51,067 nt of DNA from Bacteroidales bacterium. GTDB taxonomy: Bacteria > Bacteroidota > Bacteroidia > Bacteroidales > UBA3824. The notes beneath the pieces were generated by a model. The model was not told where the DNA came from and searched no databases. It was given only the letters and a program-made list of their open reading frames with translations. Each line of letters starts with the position of its first letter. Position 1 is the stretch's first letter. A program made the position numbers and the translations under genes. The stretch lies in NCBI GenBank assembly GCA_017544805.1, contig JAFYDK010000042.1:1-51067 (forward strand), in the 5' to 3' direction. This document shows, piece after piece, positions 24,038-32,745 of the stretch.

Positions 24038-24949
24038 ATGCATAGAAAACGGTTAAGTTCATTGGCTTTGGTATGTATGGCGTTTTTGCAGTTTAATTGC
24101 GGAGGCTGTGATTCTTCCGGAGATGACAATATAGTGTTTATTCCGGATGATGACGTCAAGACTACTGATGTTAATTACGATGTTGAGGCGATGAACCAGA
24201 TAATCGCCAGTTTTTCATCTCCGGTGGAGATGGCGGCATTATTAAAAGCTTCCAACGTGCCTTTTTCTACCAAATATTTGGTGGATCCTGATATGGTGAG
24301 GAATTATACCTCAAGTTTCAAGAAGGCTTTGGGTTTGGGTATTTTGAGTGCTGATTTGGGCTATCTGAACGTATATTCCAAGACTTCGCAAATTTTGGAT
24401 TATTTGGTTTCTATTCGTCAGCTTACTGACGATTTAAAACTTGGACAATTCTTTGAGTTTGCTACCCTGAAGAGGCTTGCAACCTCGGATGATAATATAG
24501 ATTCACTTTTGATAATGTCTGTAAAGAGTTATCAAGATATGGATGCACATTTGAGAAACAATCAGCGCAGCAATTTGAGTGCTTTGATGGTAACCGGCGT
24601 TTGGTTGGAATCTATGTATCTTGTAACGCAAGTTGCAAAAGAACAGCCCTCGGAGGATTTTAAAAATACCATTGGCAGTCAGAAGCAAGTTTTAAAAGAT
24701 CTTTTGCCTCTTTTAAAATTGTTTGCCAAAGAAAGTGATAAAAATTTTACTGAATTGGTACGAAACTTGGAAGAGTTAAAAGACGTACTTGATGTGGTAA
24801 AAATTGATACAAGAAAGAAAGAAAACGTTAGACCTCATGAGGACGGCGTTTTTGAACAAGACTATGAAGATATTGTAATTGTTTCTGACGAGGAACTTGT
24901 CGAAATCATTACTACAACAGAAAAGATCCATAATAAAATTATAAATTAA
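24038..24949 (+). CDS. Helical lipoprotein, function unknown
   Basis: This 303-residue protein has a lipoprotein signal MHRKRLSSLALVCMAFLQFN with a Cys in the lipobox QFNC. An acidic stretch rich in Asp follows, then an almost wholly helical body (IASFSSPVEMAALLKASNVP, SDLGYLNVYSKTSQILDYLV-like segments). It ends in a helical acidic tail. No known domain is recognised. It follows the ABC transporter by 108 bases. A TACATTTG -7 box at 24008-24015 suggests its own promoter. Its stop abuts the next gene. It may be an envelope component acting with the transporter; this rests only on position. Confidence 0.7.
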   Translation: MHRKRLSSLALVCMAFLQFNCGGCDSSGDDNIVFIPDDDVKTTDVNYDVEAMNQIIASFSSPVEMAALLKASNVPFSTKYLVDPDMVRNYTSSFKKALGLGILSADLGYLNVYSKTSQILDYLVSIRQLTDDLKLGQFFEFATLKRLATSDDNIDSLLIMSVKSYQDMDAHLRNNQRSNLSALMVTGVWLESMYLVTQVAKEQPSEDFKNTIGSQKQVLKDLLPLLKLFAKESDKNFTELVRNLEELKDVLDVVKIDTRKKENVRPHEDGVFEQDYEDIVIVSDEELVEIITTTEKIHNKIIN

Positions 24950-24961
24950 TTGCTTTATAAT

Positions 24962-25438
24962 ATGAAAAGACTGTTTATTATATTAGTTTTTGCAATTGTG
25001 GCTATCGCAATGTCAACCTCAAAGTCAGATGCGCAATGTAAGCAGCAGGTTGTTTATCAGTGTGCAACTCAGACCGAAAAAGCTATATATCTTCGTGATT
25101 TCAATACTAAATTGAAACGTGATGCAGCGGACGAAGAAACAGGTATGAAATGGACTGTAGTCCTTAACAAAGGTACACAATACAGATTTTCTCTTTGTGC
25201 TCCGGAGGGCTTTCAGGATCAAGTAGTGTTAACTCTTTATGATAGTGAACACCCGGAAAATTCAAAACCTTGGGGTAGTACATACGATAAGACCACTAAG
25301 TCGGACAGAAAATCTTTCGACTTTATTTGCAATAAAACTGCTATGTACTATATCTCAATCCGCTTCAAGGCTGGTGAGGGATCTAAGAAAGCTTGTGCCG
25401 TTGGTATATTATCTTTCGTAGGTAAAAATACGAAGTAA
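24962..25438 (+). CDS. Small exported protein, function unknown
   Basis: The ATG at 24962 gives MKRLFIILVFAIVAIAMSTS and cleavage after SDAQ, a good signal peptide; a TTG 12 bases earlier is less likely. The mature protein of about 130 residues has four cysteines (CKQQ, YQCATQ, FSLCAPEG, FICNKT) plus a fifth near the end. It is mostly beta (VVLNKGTQYRFSLC, YYISIRFKAGEGSKKACAVG), resembling a small carbohydrate-binding or pre-peptidase C-like sandwich. It lies 12 bases from the lipoprotein gene and shares its transcript, which a hairpin ends downstream. No function is assigned. Confidence 0.7.
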   Translation: MKRLFIILVFAIVAIAMSTSKSDAQCKQQVVYQCATQTEKAIYLRDFNTKLKRDAADEETGMKWTVVLNKGTQYRFSLCAPEGFQDQVVLTLYDSEHPENSKPWGSTYDKTTKSDRKSFDFICNKTAMYYISIRFKAGEGSKKACAVGILSFVGKNTK

Positions 25439-25468
25439 GAATTTTATAAAAAAGATTAGGTATAGGCG

Positions 25469-25527
25469 CAAAAACTATTGTACTCCTGATATAAAAAACT
25501 TATTATCGGGGGTGCAATAGTTTTGTA
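25469..25527 (+). terminator. Rho-independent terminator
   Basis: AAAACTATTGTACTCC pairs with GGGGGTGCAATAGTTTT, with a T-rich end, closing the signalling and transporter region. Confidence 0.75.
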
Positions 25528-25637
25528 TTATCTATTGTTAATACTCCTTTTTAACTCAAAAATACATTTAAATTAACACAACTCTCAGTAAATTAGTGTA
25601 TTTTTGTACCCTGATGAAAATCGTATAATTTTAAGAG

Positions 25638-27452
25638 ATGAATTTTGAAGAAATCGGTTTAAAAGAACCTATCGTTCAAGCCGTAAAAGATATGGGCTTT
25701 GAACAATTAACACCTATTCAGGAAAAAACAATACCCTTTATTATTAACGGCGGCGGTGATTTGATTGCTTTGGCGCAGACCGGAACGGGAAAAACTGCGG
25801 CTTTCGGACTGCCGGTTTTAAATATGATTGATGCTCAAAGTAAAGATACTCAAGTACTTGTACTTTGTCCTACAAGAGAATTATGTCTTCAGATAACAGG
25901 AGATTTAAAGAACTTTTCTTCCAGAATGAAAGATTTGGAAGTTGTACCCGTTTACGGAGGTTCAAGTATTGAGACTCAAATCAAACAGTTGAAAAAACGT
26001 TGCCAAATCGTTGTTGCAACTCCGGGCAGGGCTATTGATTTGATGGAGCGTAAATCGTTGAAAATCAATTCTATAAAATGGTTGGTTTTGGACGAAGCCG
26101 ATGAAATGCTTTCGATGGGTTTTAAGGAGGATTTAGACCGACTTTTGAATGAAACACCCGAGGACAAAACTACGCTTTTGTTTTCTGCGACCATGCCCGC
26201 TGACATTGAGAGCATGGCACATAGTTATATGAAAAATCCTCAGGAAATTGCTGTCGCACGAAAAAATATCGGTGCTGAAAATGTTGAACATCAATATTTT
26301 GTGGTTCGTTCAAAGGACAGATACGAGGCTTTGAAACGTATTGCCGATGTTAATCCTGATATTTACGGTATAGTTTTTTGCCGCACGAGAATGGAGTGCA
26401 AAGAGGTTGCCGACAAACTTATCGCTGACGGTTACAATGCTGATGCTTTGCACGGTGATTTATCACAGGCTCAGAGGGATAATGTGATGCAACGTTTCAG
26501 AAGTAAACATCTTCAAATTTTAGTGGCAACCGACGTTGCAGCCCGCGGTCTTGATGTTAATGATTTGTCGCACGTTATCAATTATAATCTTCCTGATGAC
26601 CCTGAAGTTTATATTCACCGTTCGGGACGTACGGGAAGAGCCGGAAAGTCAGGCGTTTCCATTTGTATTCTCCATTTAAGGGAGAAAAACAGAATGAGAC
26701 TTATCGAAAAAGTCTGCAAAAAACAATTCGTTGCAAAACCGGTTCCAAGTGGTAAGGAAATATGTGAAATTCAGTTGTTTAACCTTATTGACAAAATGAA
26801 AAATGTTGAAATCGATGAAAAACAGATTTCTGCGTTTTCAGCTCAAATTGAGGAGAAACTTCAGGATATGTCAAGGGAAGAACTTATCAAAAAATTTGTT
26901 TCATTGGAATTTAACCGTTTCCTTGATTATTACCGCAATGCAAAAGATATTAACGTTGATGAAAGGGACGATGAAAAGTCTAAAAAACAGCGTAAAGACA
27001 AATCTTTGAAAGATGGTTTCAGAGAAAGAAATACGAAATATTCAAGACTTTTTATTTCGTTAGGCTCTAAAGATAATATCGCTCCCTCTAAAATGATGGG
27101 ATTTATTAACAGAATTGTTGATAACAGAGATGTTTCAATCGGAAGAATTGACATTATGAGAAATTTCTCTTTCTTTGAGGTTGATGAGCCCCACGTTAAT
27201 GAAGTCTTGTTAGCAATGCGTAATGCTAAATTTGACGGAGTTGCTGTCAGTGTTGAAAAAGCCGTTTCTAATGGTATTAACGGTGGAAAAGGTGATTTTT
27301 CAAAATCGTTTTCAAAACACGATAAAGAGAAAAGTTTCTCTGAAAGTCGTCGCGATAGGAAACACGATAAAGGCAAAAAAGATAAAAAATCCCGTGCGGA
27401 GCGTTCAAGTATACGTTCTTTCGGTAGGGAACAAAAACGAAACAAAAAATAA
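25638..27452 (+). CDS. DEAD-box RNA helicase (DeaD/CsdA type)
   Basis: This 604-residue ATP-dependent RNA helicase is probably for ribosome assembly or cold-shock mRNA unwinding. All DEAD-box motifs are present: the Q motif (GFEQLTPIQ), motif I AQTGTGKTAAF, Ia PTRELCLQ, TPGR, motif II DEADEM, motif III SATMP, then ARGLDV and HRSGRTGRAGKSG. After the helicase core (about 1-370) lie a dimerisation-like region and a DbpA-type RNA-binding fold (about 470-545: YSRLFISLGSKDNIAPSKMM). A Lys/Arg/Ser-rich tail follows. It is monocistronic and convergent with the SNF2 gene. Confidence 0.92.
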   Translation: MNFEEIGLKEPIVQAVKDMGFEQLTPIQEKTIPFIINGGGDLIALAQTGTGKTAAFGLPVLNMIDAQSKDTQVLVLCPTRELCLQITGDLKNFSSRMKDLEVVPVYGGSSIETQIKQLKKRCQIVVATPGRAIDLMERKSLKINSIKWLVLDEADEMLSMGFKEDLDRLLNETPEDKTTLLFSATMPADIESMAHSYMKNPQEIAVARKNIGAENVEHQYFVVRSKDRYEALKRIADVNPDIYGIVFCRTRMECKEVADKLIADGYNADALHGDLSQAQRDNVMQRFRSKHLQILVATDVAARGLDVNDLSHVINYNLPDDPEVYIHRSGRTGRAGKSGVSICILHLREKNRMRLIEKVCKKQFVAKPVPSGKEICEIQLFNLIDKMKNVEIDEKQISAFSAQIEEKLQDMSREELIKKFVSLEFNRFLDYYRNAKDINVDERDDEKSKKQRKDKSLKDGFRERNTKYSRLFISLGSKDNIAPSKMMGFINRIVDNRDVSIGRIDIMRNFSFFEVDEPHVNEVLLAMRNAKFDGVAVSVEKAVSNGINGGKGDFSKSFSKHDKEKSFSESRRDRKHDKGKKDKKSRAERSSIRSFGREQKRNKK

Positions 27453-27485
27453 AAAAATGCGGGTTTTTTAGCCCGCATTTTTTTT
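27451..27485. terminator. Bidirectional terminator
   Basis: AAATGCGGG and CCCGCATTT flank a T/A loop with A and T tracts on the two sides, serving the convergent helicase genes. Confidence 0.88.
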
Positions 27486-27486
27486 G

Positions 27487-30400
27487 TTAAAACAATTCTT
27501 CTAATTCTTTGTTTGATAGTTTTCCTAACCAACCCTCACCCGTTGCGACGGTCAAATCGGCTAATTGTTTTTTGTCCTGAATCATTTTGTCAATTTTTTC
27601 CTCAAACGTGTTTTGTGTTATAAACCTGTGAACCACAACGTTTTGATGCTGACCGATACGGTATGCGCGGTCTGTGGCTTGAGCCTCAACTGCCGGATTC
27701 CACCATAAATCGTAATGGATTACATGGTTTGCCGCCGTTAAATTCAGACCCGTGCCGGCAGCTTTCAATGATAAAATGAAAATTTGATGCTGTTTTTGGG
27801 TTTGAAATTTTTCAACCATATTTTTGCGCTGTTCAATCGTGCAACCTCCGTGCAAAAACAAGGGTTTTTGTCCCGTTGCTGAATAAATCATTTCGGAAAG
27901 TATATCGCCCATTTCCTTAAACTGCGTGAAAACCAATGCTTTTTGTCCGTTTTCGATTATCGTTTCTATTAGCGACAAAAATATTTCGGATTTTCCCGAA
28001 AGTTCCGGCTTAAAATCTTGATTTTTTAGAAATAACGCCGGATGATTGCAGATTTGTTTCAATGCTAAAATCATTTGCAAAATCAAACCCTGACGCTTGA
28101 ACAAAGACTGTGAATCGGTTTGCTGAATTTCTTTTATGGCTTTCATTGCCTCTTCCAAAGTCTTGTCGTAAATTGCTGCTTGTGAAGCTGTTAATTGTGC
28201 AAATTCGTTTTGTTCAATTTTGTCTGGAAGGTCACAGATAATCGTTTTGTCAGTTTTGAGACGGCGCATCATAAAAGGTGAGGCGGCACGTTTCAAACGC
28301 TCTGCACAATTTTTGTCGCCGAGGTTCTGAATCGGATTAGCATACTGCTGAGAAAATTTTTTTATCGAACCGAAATAACCCGTATTAACAAAATTCATAA
28401 TGCTCCAAAACTCTGACAAACGGTTTTCAACGGGCGTTCCTGAAAGCGCAACGTGGGAATCTGCCTGTATCGAAAATGCCGCTTTTGTTTGCGCAGTCGT
28501 CTGATTTTTAATGTTTTGAGCCTCGTCAATAATCATTACTGCCCATTTTTGTTTTTTAAGTTTATCAAGGTCGGAACGCATAATGCCGTAAGTTGTCAGC
28601 AAAACGTCTGACGAAAAACTTTTGATGTTTCTGTTTGTGCCGTGATATGTAAAAAATGTCAGTTCGGGCGCAAATTTCCGCATTTCGTTTTGCCAGTTGC
28701 TGATTAACCCCGTGGGGACTACGACCAAAACTTTTTTCTTGTCTAAAATTTTATCGTTTTTGAGTTTTTGAAGAAACACTATGGTTTGTAACGTTTTGCC
28801 AAGACCCATGTCGTCAGCCAAAATACTTCCGAAACCTAATTCGTGATTTCTGCAAAGCCAATCGAAACCGCGCTTTTGATACGGTCTTAAAACGGCTTTA
28901 ATATTTTCAGGGACAGGCGTTTGTGCTTGATTTTTGAGCTTTTTCAACAAGTCTTGAGCCGTTTTGTCGAATTTTATGGGCGTTGAATCGAATGTTTCCG
29001 ACAATGCCGTTTGAAGTACTTGAACCGAGGATAGTTTTGCCGGCGTTTCCATCACTTTTTTGATTCTTTCGATGTCGGACTCGTTGATGTAAAAATAATT
29101 TTGTTTGATTTTAATCAGTCCGGCTGCTGTTTTGTAAAGTTTTAGAAATTCATCGTAACTGATTAAATTATCGCCTAATGCCACCTGCCAATTAAAATCC
29201 AAAAGCTCGTCCAAACGGATATAAGATTTTGAATTAGAGGATTTTCCTACGATTTTCATGCTGACCCTCGGGCGGAGAATTTGCTGCAAGGATTTAGGCA
29301 ACATTATTTTAACGCCTAAAAGTCTGAGCGAGGGAGCAATTGAGAGCAGAAATTCCGAAATTTTTGCCAAATCATAAATTATCGGTTCTGATGCGTCTTG
29401 ATTGATGTAATCTTCGAAACCTGTTATAAATGAGGAAATTAGCGAAATCTCTTTTAAAATTTTGAATTTTACTGTCCCGTATTTCTCTTCTCTTAAAATA
29501 TTTGTCAGCATAATAGGTTCCTTCTTGATTTCGACTGCGATTTCAAGTGAAAAAACTTCGTTGTTTTTCTCGCTCGTGATAATCTGATAACCGTATTCAT
29601 GCGAATTGAAAAACAATCGGTTAGTCCATGCTTTGATGCTGCCCGGAATTTCGGTTTCGCCGACGTTGGAAAATTTTTGCTGTTTTAATGCGAATATAAA
29701 TTCCAAAATCTCGTCGTTTTTATCAGGATTAGAAATATTTTTTATCAAAAAATCAAGTATTAACGAAACTATTAATTCTGCTCGACGTTTTATCGGAAAA
29801 TATTTTCTTGCTCCGGGAAGTTTCGCAGAAATAAAATTAGGTGGAATTATATTTTCCAAATCTCCCAAAACTTTTTCAACGGCGCTGTCTATTTTTGTTG
29901 CAAACCATTTTATAGAAAAAGTTTTTTGAGGTGTTACGAAAACTTTCGGCGCAAAATTTCCGCCCGCCAAAAGATAAAGCGTGCAGATAAGTGCTTGATT
30001 TAAAGCCGTTATTGATGGCGAAAAATCTTCCAAATAATCTTGCGGAATATAGAAAACCTCCGGCAAAATTTCATCAAGATTCCAAAGTGTTTGGGTTTCT
30101 AATTCTGAAATCGAAAAACTCAAATCACTTTCTATAAATATTTGTAAATCAGTGTTATGATTGATTTTTTTAGTTTTGTTTTCGGTGTAAGGCGTTAAGA
30201 AAAAGTCTGATTTTTTCTCTAAAATTTTGGTCGCCGTTTTTGCTATTTTTGAAATTTCGCTGTTGTATTTTGTTAAAAAATTAGCGTTAGGATAAAACGG
30301 TGTTTCCTTTGGCAAAATATTACAAATCGCCCTAAGATTATCATTGATTATAGAAAAATCAGGTCTTCTAAATTCTTGAATTTTTATCTCATTTTTCTCT

Positions 30401-30963
30401 TTTTCTAATAATATCGAAATATTTTCAACTTCGGTAATATCGCTTGTCTGGATTGTAAGACCGCGTTTTTGAAGTTCCTCGATTAAATCTATACCATGAA
30501 TGGAAAAAACCAAAAATGGATTGTTGTCAATTTCGCGGCTTATGGTGTAAATGACGGCGGCAAGATGCTTGCACGGAACGGCATAATCCGAGCAATCACA
30601 TTCCATAGCAAGGTCTGACCATTTTTTAGGAAAGACTTTAAGCCCTGATTTTTGGGCAATTGTGAGTATTTCGGGGTCAAGTTCCCGGTTTAATAGTTTG
30701 GAAATTATGACAGGTTTTTCTTTCAGGCGTGAAATAAAATCCTCAAATCTTGATTCATCAAATTTAGGAATCTCGATTTTAACGAAATAATTCCACGAGC
30801 CTTGAACCGTAGCGGAAATTTTGTTGCCGGAAATTTCCATTTTTTTTACTTTGCCGGCTTTTGCGTAAGCTGATCCTCTTGGTATTCTGTTGGCGTTGTC
30901 GATGTTAGACAAGGCTTTGAGCCATTCTTCCCCCCACCATGTCTTTCCGAAAAATTTTGCCAT
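27487..30963 (-). CDS. SNF2 family helicase with SWIM zinc finger
   Basis: This 1158-residue protein belongs to the bacterial SWIM-SNF2 (RapA/HepA-like) group of ATP-dependent DNA or RNA-polymerase translocases. A SWIM finger lies at about residues 125-150 (CDCSDYAVPCKHLAAVIYTI), preceded by FFGKTWWGEEWLKALSNIDN typical of these proteins. A long non-catalytic middle leads to the SNF2 ATPase (about 695-1158): DDMGLGKTLQTIVFL, DEAQNIKN, LSGTPVENRLSEFWS and helicase-C motifs GTGLNLTAANHVIHYDLWWN and QATDRAYRIGQ. All motifs are intact. The role (DNA repair, polymerase recycling) is not settled by sequence. A TACCTTTG -7 box lies upstream at 30998-31005 on the minus strand. Confidence 0.92.
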   Translation of the reverse strand: MAKFFGKTWWGEEWLKALSNIDNANRIPRGSAYAKAGKVKKMEISGNKISATVQGSWNYFVKIEIPKFDESRFEDFISRLKEKPVIISKLLNRELDPEILTIAQKSGLKVFPKKWSDLAMECDCSDYAVPCKHLAAVIYTISREIDNNPFLVFSIHGIDLIEELQKRGLTIQTSDITEVENISILLEKEKNEIKIQEFRRPDFSIINDNLRAICNILPKETPFYPNANFLTKYNSEISKIAKTATKILEKKSDFFLTPYTENKTKKINHNTDLQIFIESDLSFSISELETQTLWNLDEILPEVFYIPQDYLEDFSPSITALNQALICTLYLLAGGNFAPKVFVTPQKTFSIKWFATKIDSAVEKVLGDLENIIPPNFISAKLPGARKYFPIKRRAELIVSLILDFLIKNISNPDKNDEILEFIFALKQQKFSNVGETEIPGSIKAWTNRLFFNSHEYGYQIITSEKNNEVFSLEIAVEIKKEPIMLTNILREEKYGTVKFKILKEISLISSFITGFEDYINQDASEPIIYDLAKISEFLLSIAPSLRLLGVKIMLPKSLQQILRPRVSMKIVGKSSNSKSYIRLDELLDFNWQVALGDNLISYDEFLKLYKTAAGLIKIKQNYFYINESDIERIKKVMETPAKLSSVQVLQTALSETFDSTPIKFDKTAQDLLKKLKNQAQTPVPENIKAVLRPYQKRGFDWLCRNHELGFGSILADDMGLGKTLQTIVFLQKLKNDKILDKKKVLVVVPTGLISNWQNEMRKFAPELTFFTYHGTNRNIKSFSSDVLLTTYGIMRSDLDKLKKQKWAVMIIDEAQNIKNQTTAQTKAAFSIQADSHVALSGTPVENRLSEFWSIMNFVNTGYFGSIKKFSQQYANPIQNLGDKNCAERLKRAASPFMMRRLKTDKTIICDLPDKIEQNEFAQLTASQAAIYDKTLEEAMKAIKEIQQTDSQSLFKRQGLILQMILALKQICNHPALFLKNQDFKPELSGKSEIFLSLIETIIENGQKALVFTQFKEMGDILSEMIYSATGQKPLFLHGGCTIEQRKNMVEKFQTQKQHQIFILSLKAAGTGLNLTAANHVIHYDLWWNPAVEAQATDRAYRIGQHQNVVVHRFITQNTFEEKIDKMIQDKKQLADLTVATGEGWLGKLSNKELEELF

Positions 30964-31172
30964 TTTTTTCTTTTGTTAATCGTTTTTTTTCAAGGCGCAA
31001 AGGTAAAAATATTTTTTAAGTTTTTTTTGCATTTTTGCGAAAAAAAATCCTGAGTTTTCTATCCTTACTTTTATTACTTTGCGTAGAAAAATTTTTCAAG
31101 TACCGCGCCCTAAAAAATAGGTGAACGTTGGTAGTGAAAAAAATATTTTTTTCAAAAAAAGAGCATTAAAAA

Positions 31173-31203
31173 TTTGTTTTATAAAAAATAATCTTTAAAT
31201 TTG
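31173..31203 (+). promoter_or_regulatory. Bacteroidetes promoter of pspA
   Basis: TTTG (31173-31176) and TAAATTTG (31196-31203) are separated by 19 bases, 34 bases before the PspA start codon. Confidence 0.7.
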
Positions 31204-31237
31204 AGCGATAAAATTATTAAATAAAGCCAAAATCACT

Positions 31238-32092
31238 ATGGGAATATTTCAAAGATTATTCAGATGGGGCAAGTCCGAGGTCAATGATGCCATGGACAGC
31301 CTTGAAGACCCGGTAAAAATGACTGCCGAAGGCATAAGAGAACTTGAAAAAAAACTTGATGATAGCATAAAAGCATTAGCTCAAGTTAAAGCAAGTTGTA
31401 TCGGTGCTAAAAACGAACTCGACAAAGCAAAACAAGAAAGTGTCGATTACGAAAATAAGGCTATGATGTTTCTCAAGGCTGTTGAAGCCGGAAAAATGCA
31501 GCAAAGCGAGGCAGATAAATTAGCAACGCAGTGTCTTGAGAAAAAAAGTCAGAAACTTCAGCAGATTCCTACTTTGGAGGCTAATTATCAGAAGTATCAG
31601 GCTGCGGTCAACAAAATTGAAGATTCCGTTAAAGTCCTTAAAACCAATATCGAAAAATGGAAATCGGAATCCAAAATGCTCAAAGCCCGTGCTAAAGTGG
31701 CAGAGGCTACGGTTAATGTGAACAAACAACTTGCCGGCATAGATTCAAGCGATACTATTGCAATGCTTGAAAAGATGAAGGAAAAAGTAGATCAGCAGGA
31801 AGCTTTAGCGGATTCTTATTTAGAGATTTCTCAAGATTCCAACGAGCGTGATATTGACAGCGCACTCGCCTCTATCGGCGGCAGCGTTCAGGCTCAATCT
31901 GATTTGGCAGCATTAAAAGCCAAAATGTCGGAAACCAAAGCTATTGAATCGCAAGTTGAGGATGCTAAAGCTATCAGTAATGGTTCTGTATCGGATTTGG
32001 ATGCTTTGAAACAGAAAATGGCTGAAAAACAGACCGTTTCAAATAATTCAGAACGCCCTATGCAGCAGGCTGATCAATCTCCGATGGAATAA
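31238..32092 (+). CDS. pspA: PspA/IM30 family envelope-stress protein
   Basis: This 284-residue protein of the PspA/Vipp1 (ESCRT-III-like) family coats and repairs the inner membrane. The N-terminal amphipathic helix MGIFQRLFRWGKSEVNDAMD, the DPVKMTAEGIRELEKKLDDS segment and a long coiled coil (residues 30-190) are typical. A loosely conserved, Ser/Asp/Gln-rich tail of about 80 residues, with repeated LAALKAKMSE / LDALKQKMAE units, is longer than in classical PspA. The gene has its own promoter and a strong terminator. No PspF, PspB or PspC is nearby, so regulation differs from enterobacteria. Confidence 0.88.
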   Translation: MGIFQRLFRWGKSEVNDAMDSLEDPVKMTAEGIRELEKKLDDSIKALAQVKASCIGAKNELDKAKQESVDYENKAMMFLKAVEAGKMQQSEADKLATQCLEKKSQKLQQIPTLEANYQKYQAAVNKIEDSVKVLKTNIEKWKSESKMLKARAKVAEATVNVNKQLAGIDSSDTIAMLEKMKEKVDQQEALADSYLEISQDSNERDIDSALASIGGSVQAQSDLAALKAKMSETKAIESQVEDAKAISNGSVSDLDALKQKMAEKQTVSNNSERPMQQADQSPME

Positions 32093-32112
32093 TTTCTTTC
32101 ATTTGAAAATTT

Positions 32113-32163
32113 CCCCATAGCGCATTTTAAGAAAAAAGGAATGCGTTATGGGATTTTTTTTTG
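32113..32163 (+). terminator. Rho-independent terminator
   Basis: CCCATAGCGCATT (32114-32126) pairs with AATGCGTTATGGG (32140-32152) and a T run follows. It ends only about 25 bases before the next start codon. Confidence 0.9.
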
Positions 32164-32187
32164 ATATAGTTTTTTTAGAAAAATATA

Positions 32188-32688
32188 ATGACGTTTTACG
32201 AGATTTCAATAGATTTAGACAAAAGATACAAAACATGGTCGTCCGCGCGGAAGGCTTGGATTGTAATCGGAATTTTAACTTTGATTATTTTTTTGCTTTT
32301 GAGTATAGGTTTATGCTTGTATTTCAATTATCAGCGTTCTCAGACGGAGGTTTATTACGAAAAACTTTTGGAAAAATCCAAACAAAATTTTTATCTTCAG
32401 AGTATTGCTAATTCCAATCTTGAAAAAAAACTTCAGGATATGTCTTTGCGGCTTGCCGAATTGAAAAATTCAACTATCGAATTGGAAAGAATGTTTAGAG
32501 AACTTTCTGAAGAAAAAGTTTCGTTGGAGGAAATCCGCCGTCAAATGGAATCCGGTCTTAAAAATACCCGTTCACAACTTGATAAAATGCAGTATTCCGT
32601 CAATTATTTAATAGAACAGCGGAAGAAAGTAATCACGGATACTAAAGATGAAATAATTTATGAAAAATCCGATACGCACGGAAAATAA
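32188..32688 (+). CDS. Single-pass membrane coiled-coil protein
   Basis: This 166-residue protein has a short cytoplasmic N-terminus and one strong membrane helix at about 25-48 (IVIGILTLIIFLLLSIGLCL). A coiled coil of about 90 residues follows (LEKKLQDMSLRLAELKNSTI and onward). No known family is recognised; the shape is like FtsL/DivIC-type or phage-shock accessory proteins but without their motifs. It follows the pspA terminator closely, so it depends on read-through or on a promoter inside the T-rich stretch. Confidence 0.65.
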   Translation: MTFYEISIDLDKRYKTWSSARKAWIVIGILTLIIFLLLSIGLCLYFNYQRSQTEVYYEKLLEKSKQNFYLQSIANSNLEKKLQDMSLRLAELKNSTIELERMFRELSEEKVSLEEIRRQMESGLKNTRSQLDKMQYSVNYLIEQRKKVITDTKDEIIYEKSDTHGK

Positions 32689-32694
32689 TTTTTT

Positions 32695-32742
32695 TTTAAA
32701 AAAAAGGTTGTCAATTTTTTTTATTGACAACCTTTTTTCTTT
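32695..32742. terminator. Bidirectional terminator
   Basis: AAAAAAGGTTGTCAAT pairs with ATTGACAACCTTTTTT around an eight-base T-rich loop. It serves the coiled-coil gene and the convergent minus-strand operon. Confidence 0.9.
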
Positions 32743-32745
32743 TTT

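Noticed and set aside
32148..32411. 87-codon frame starting inside the pspA terminator
   Set aside because: It starts within the stem-loop and overlaps the membrane coiled-coil gene, whose sequence has clear protein character in its own frame.
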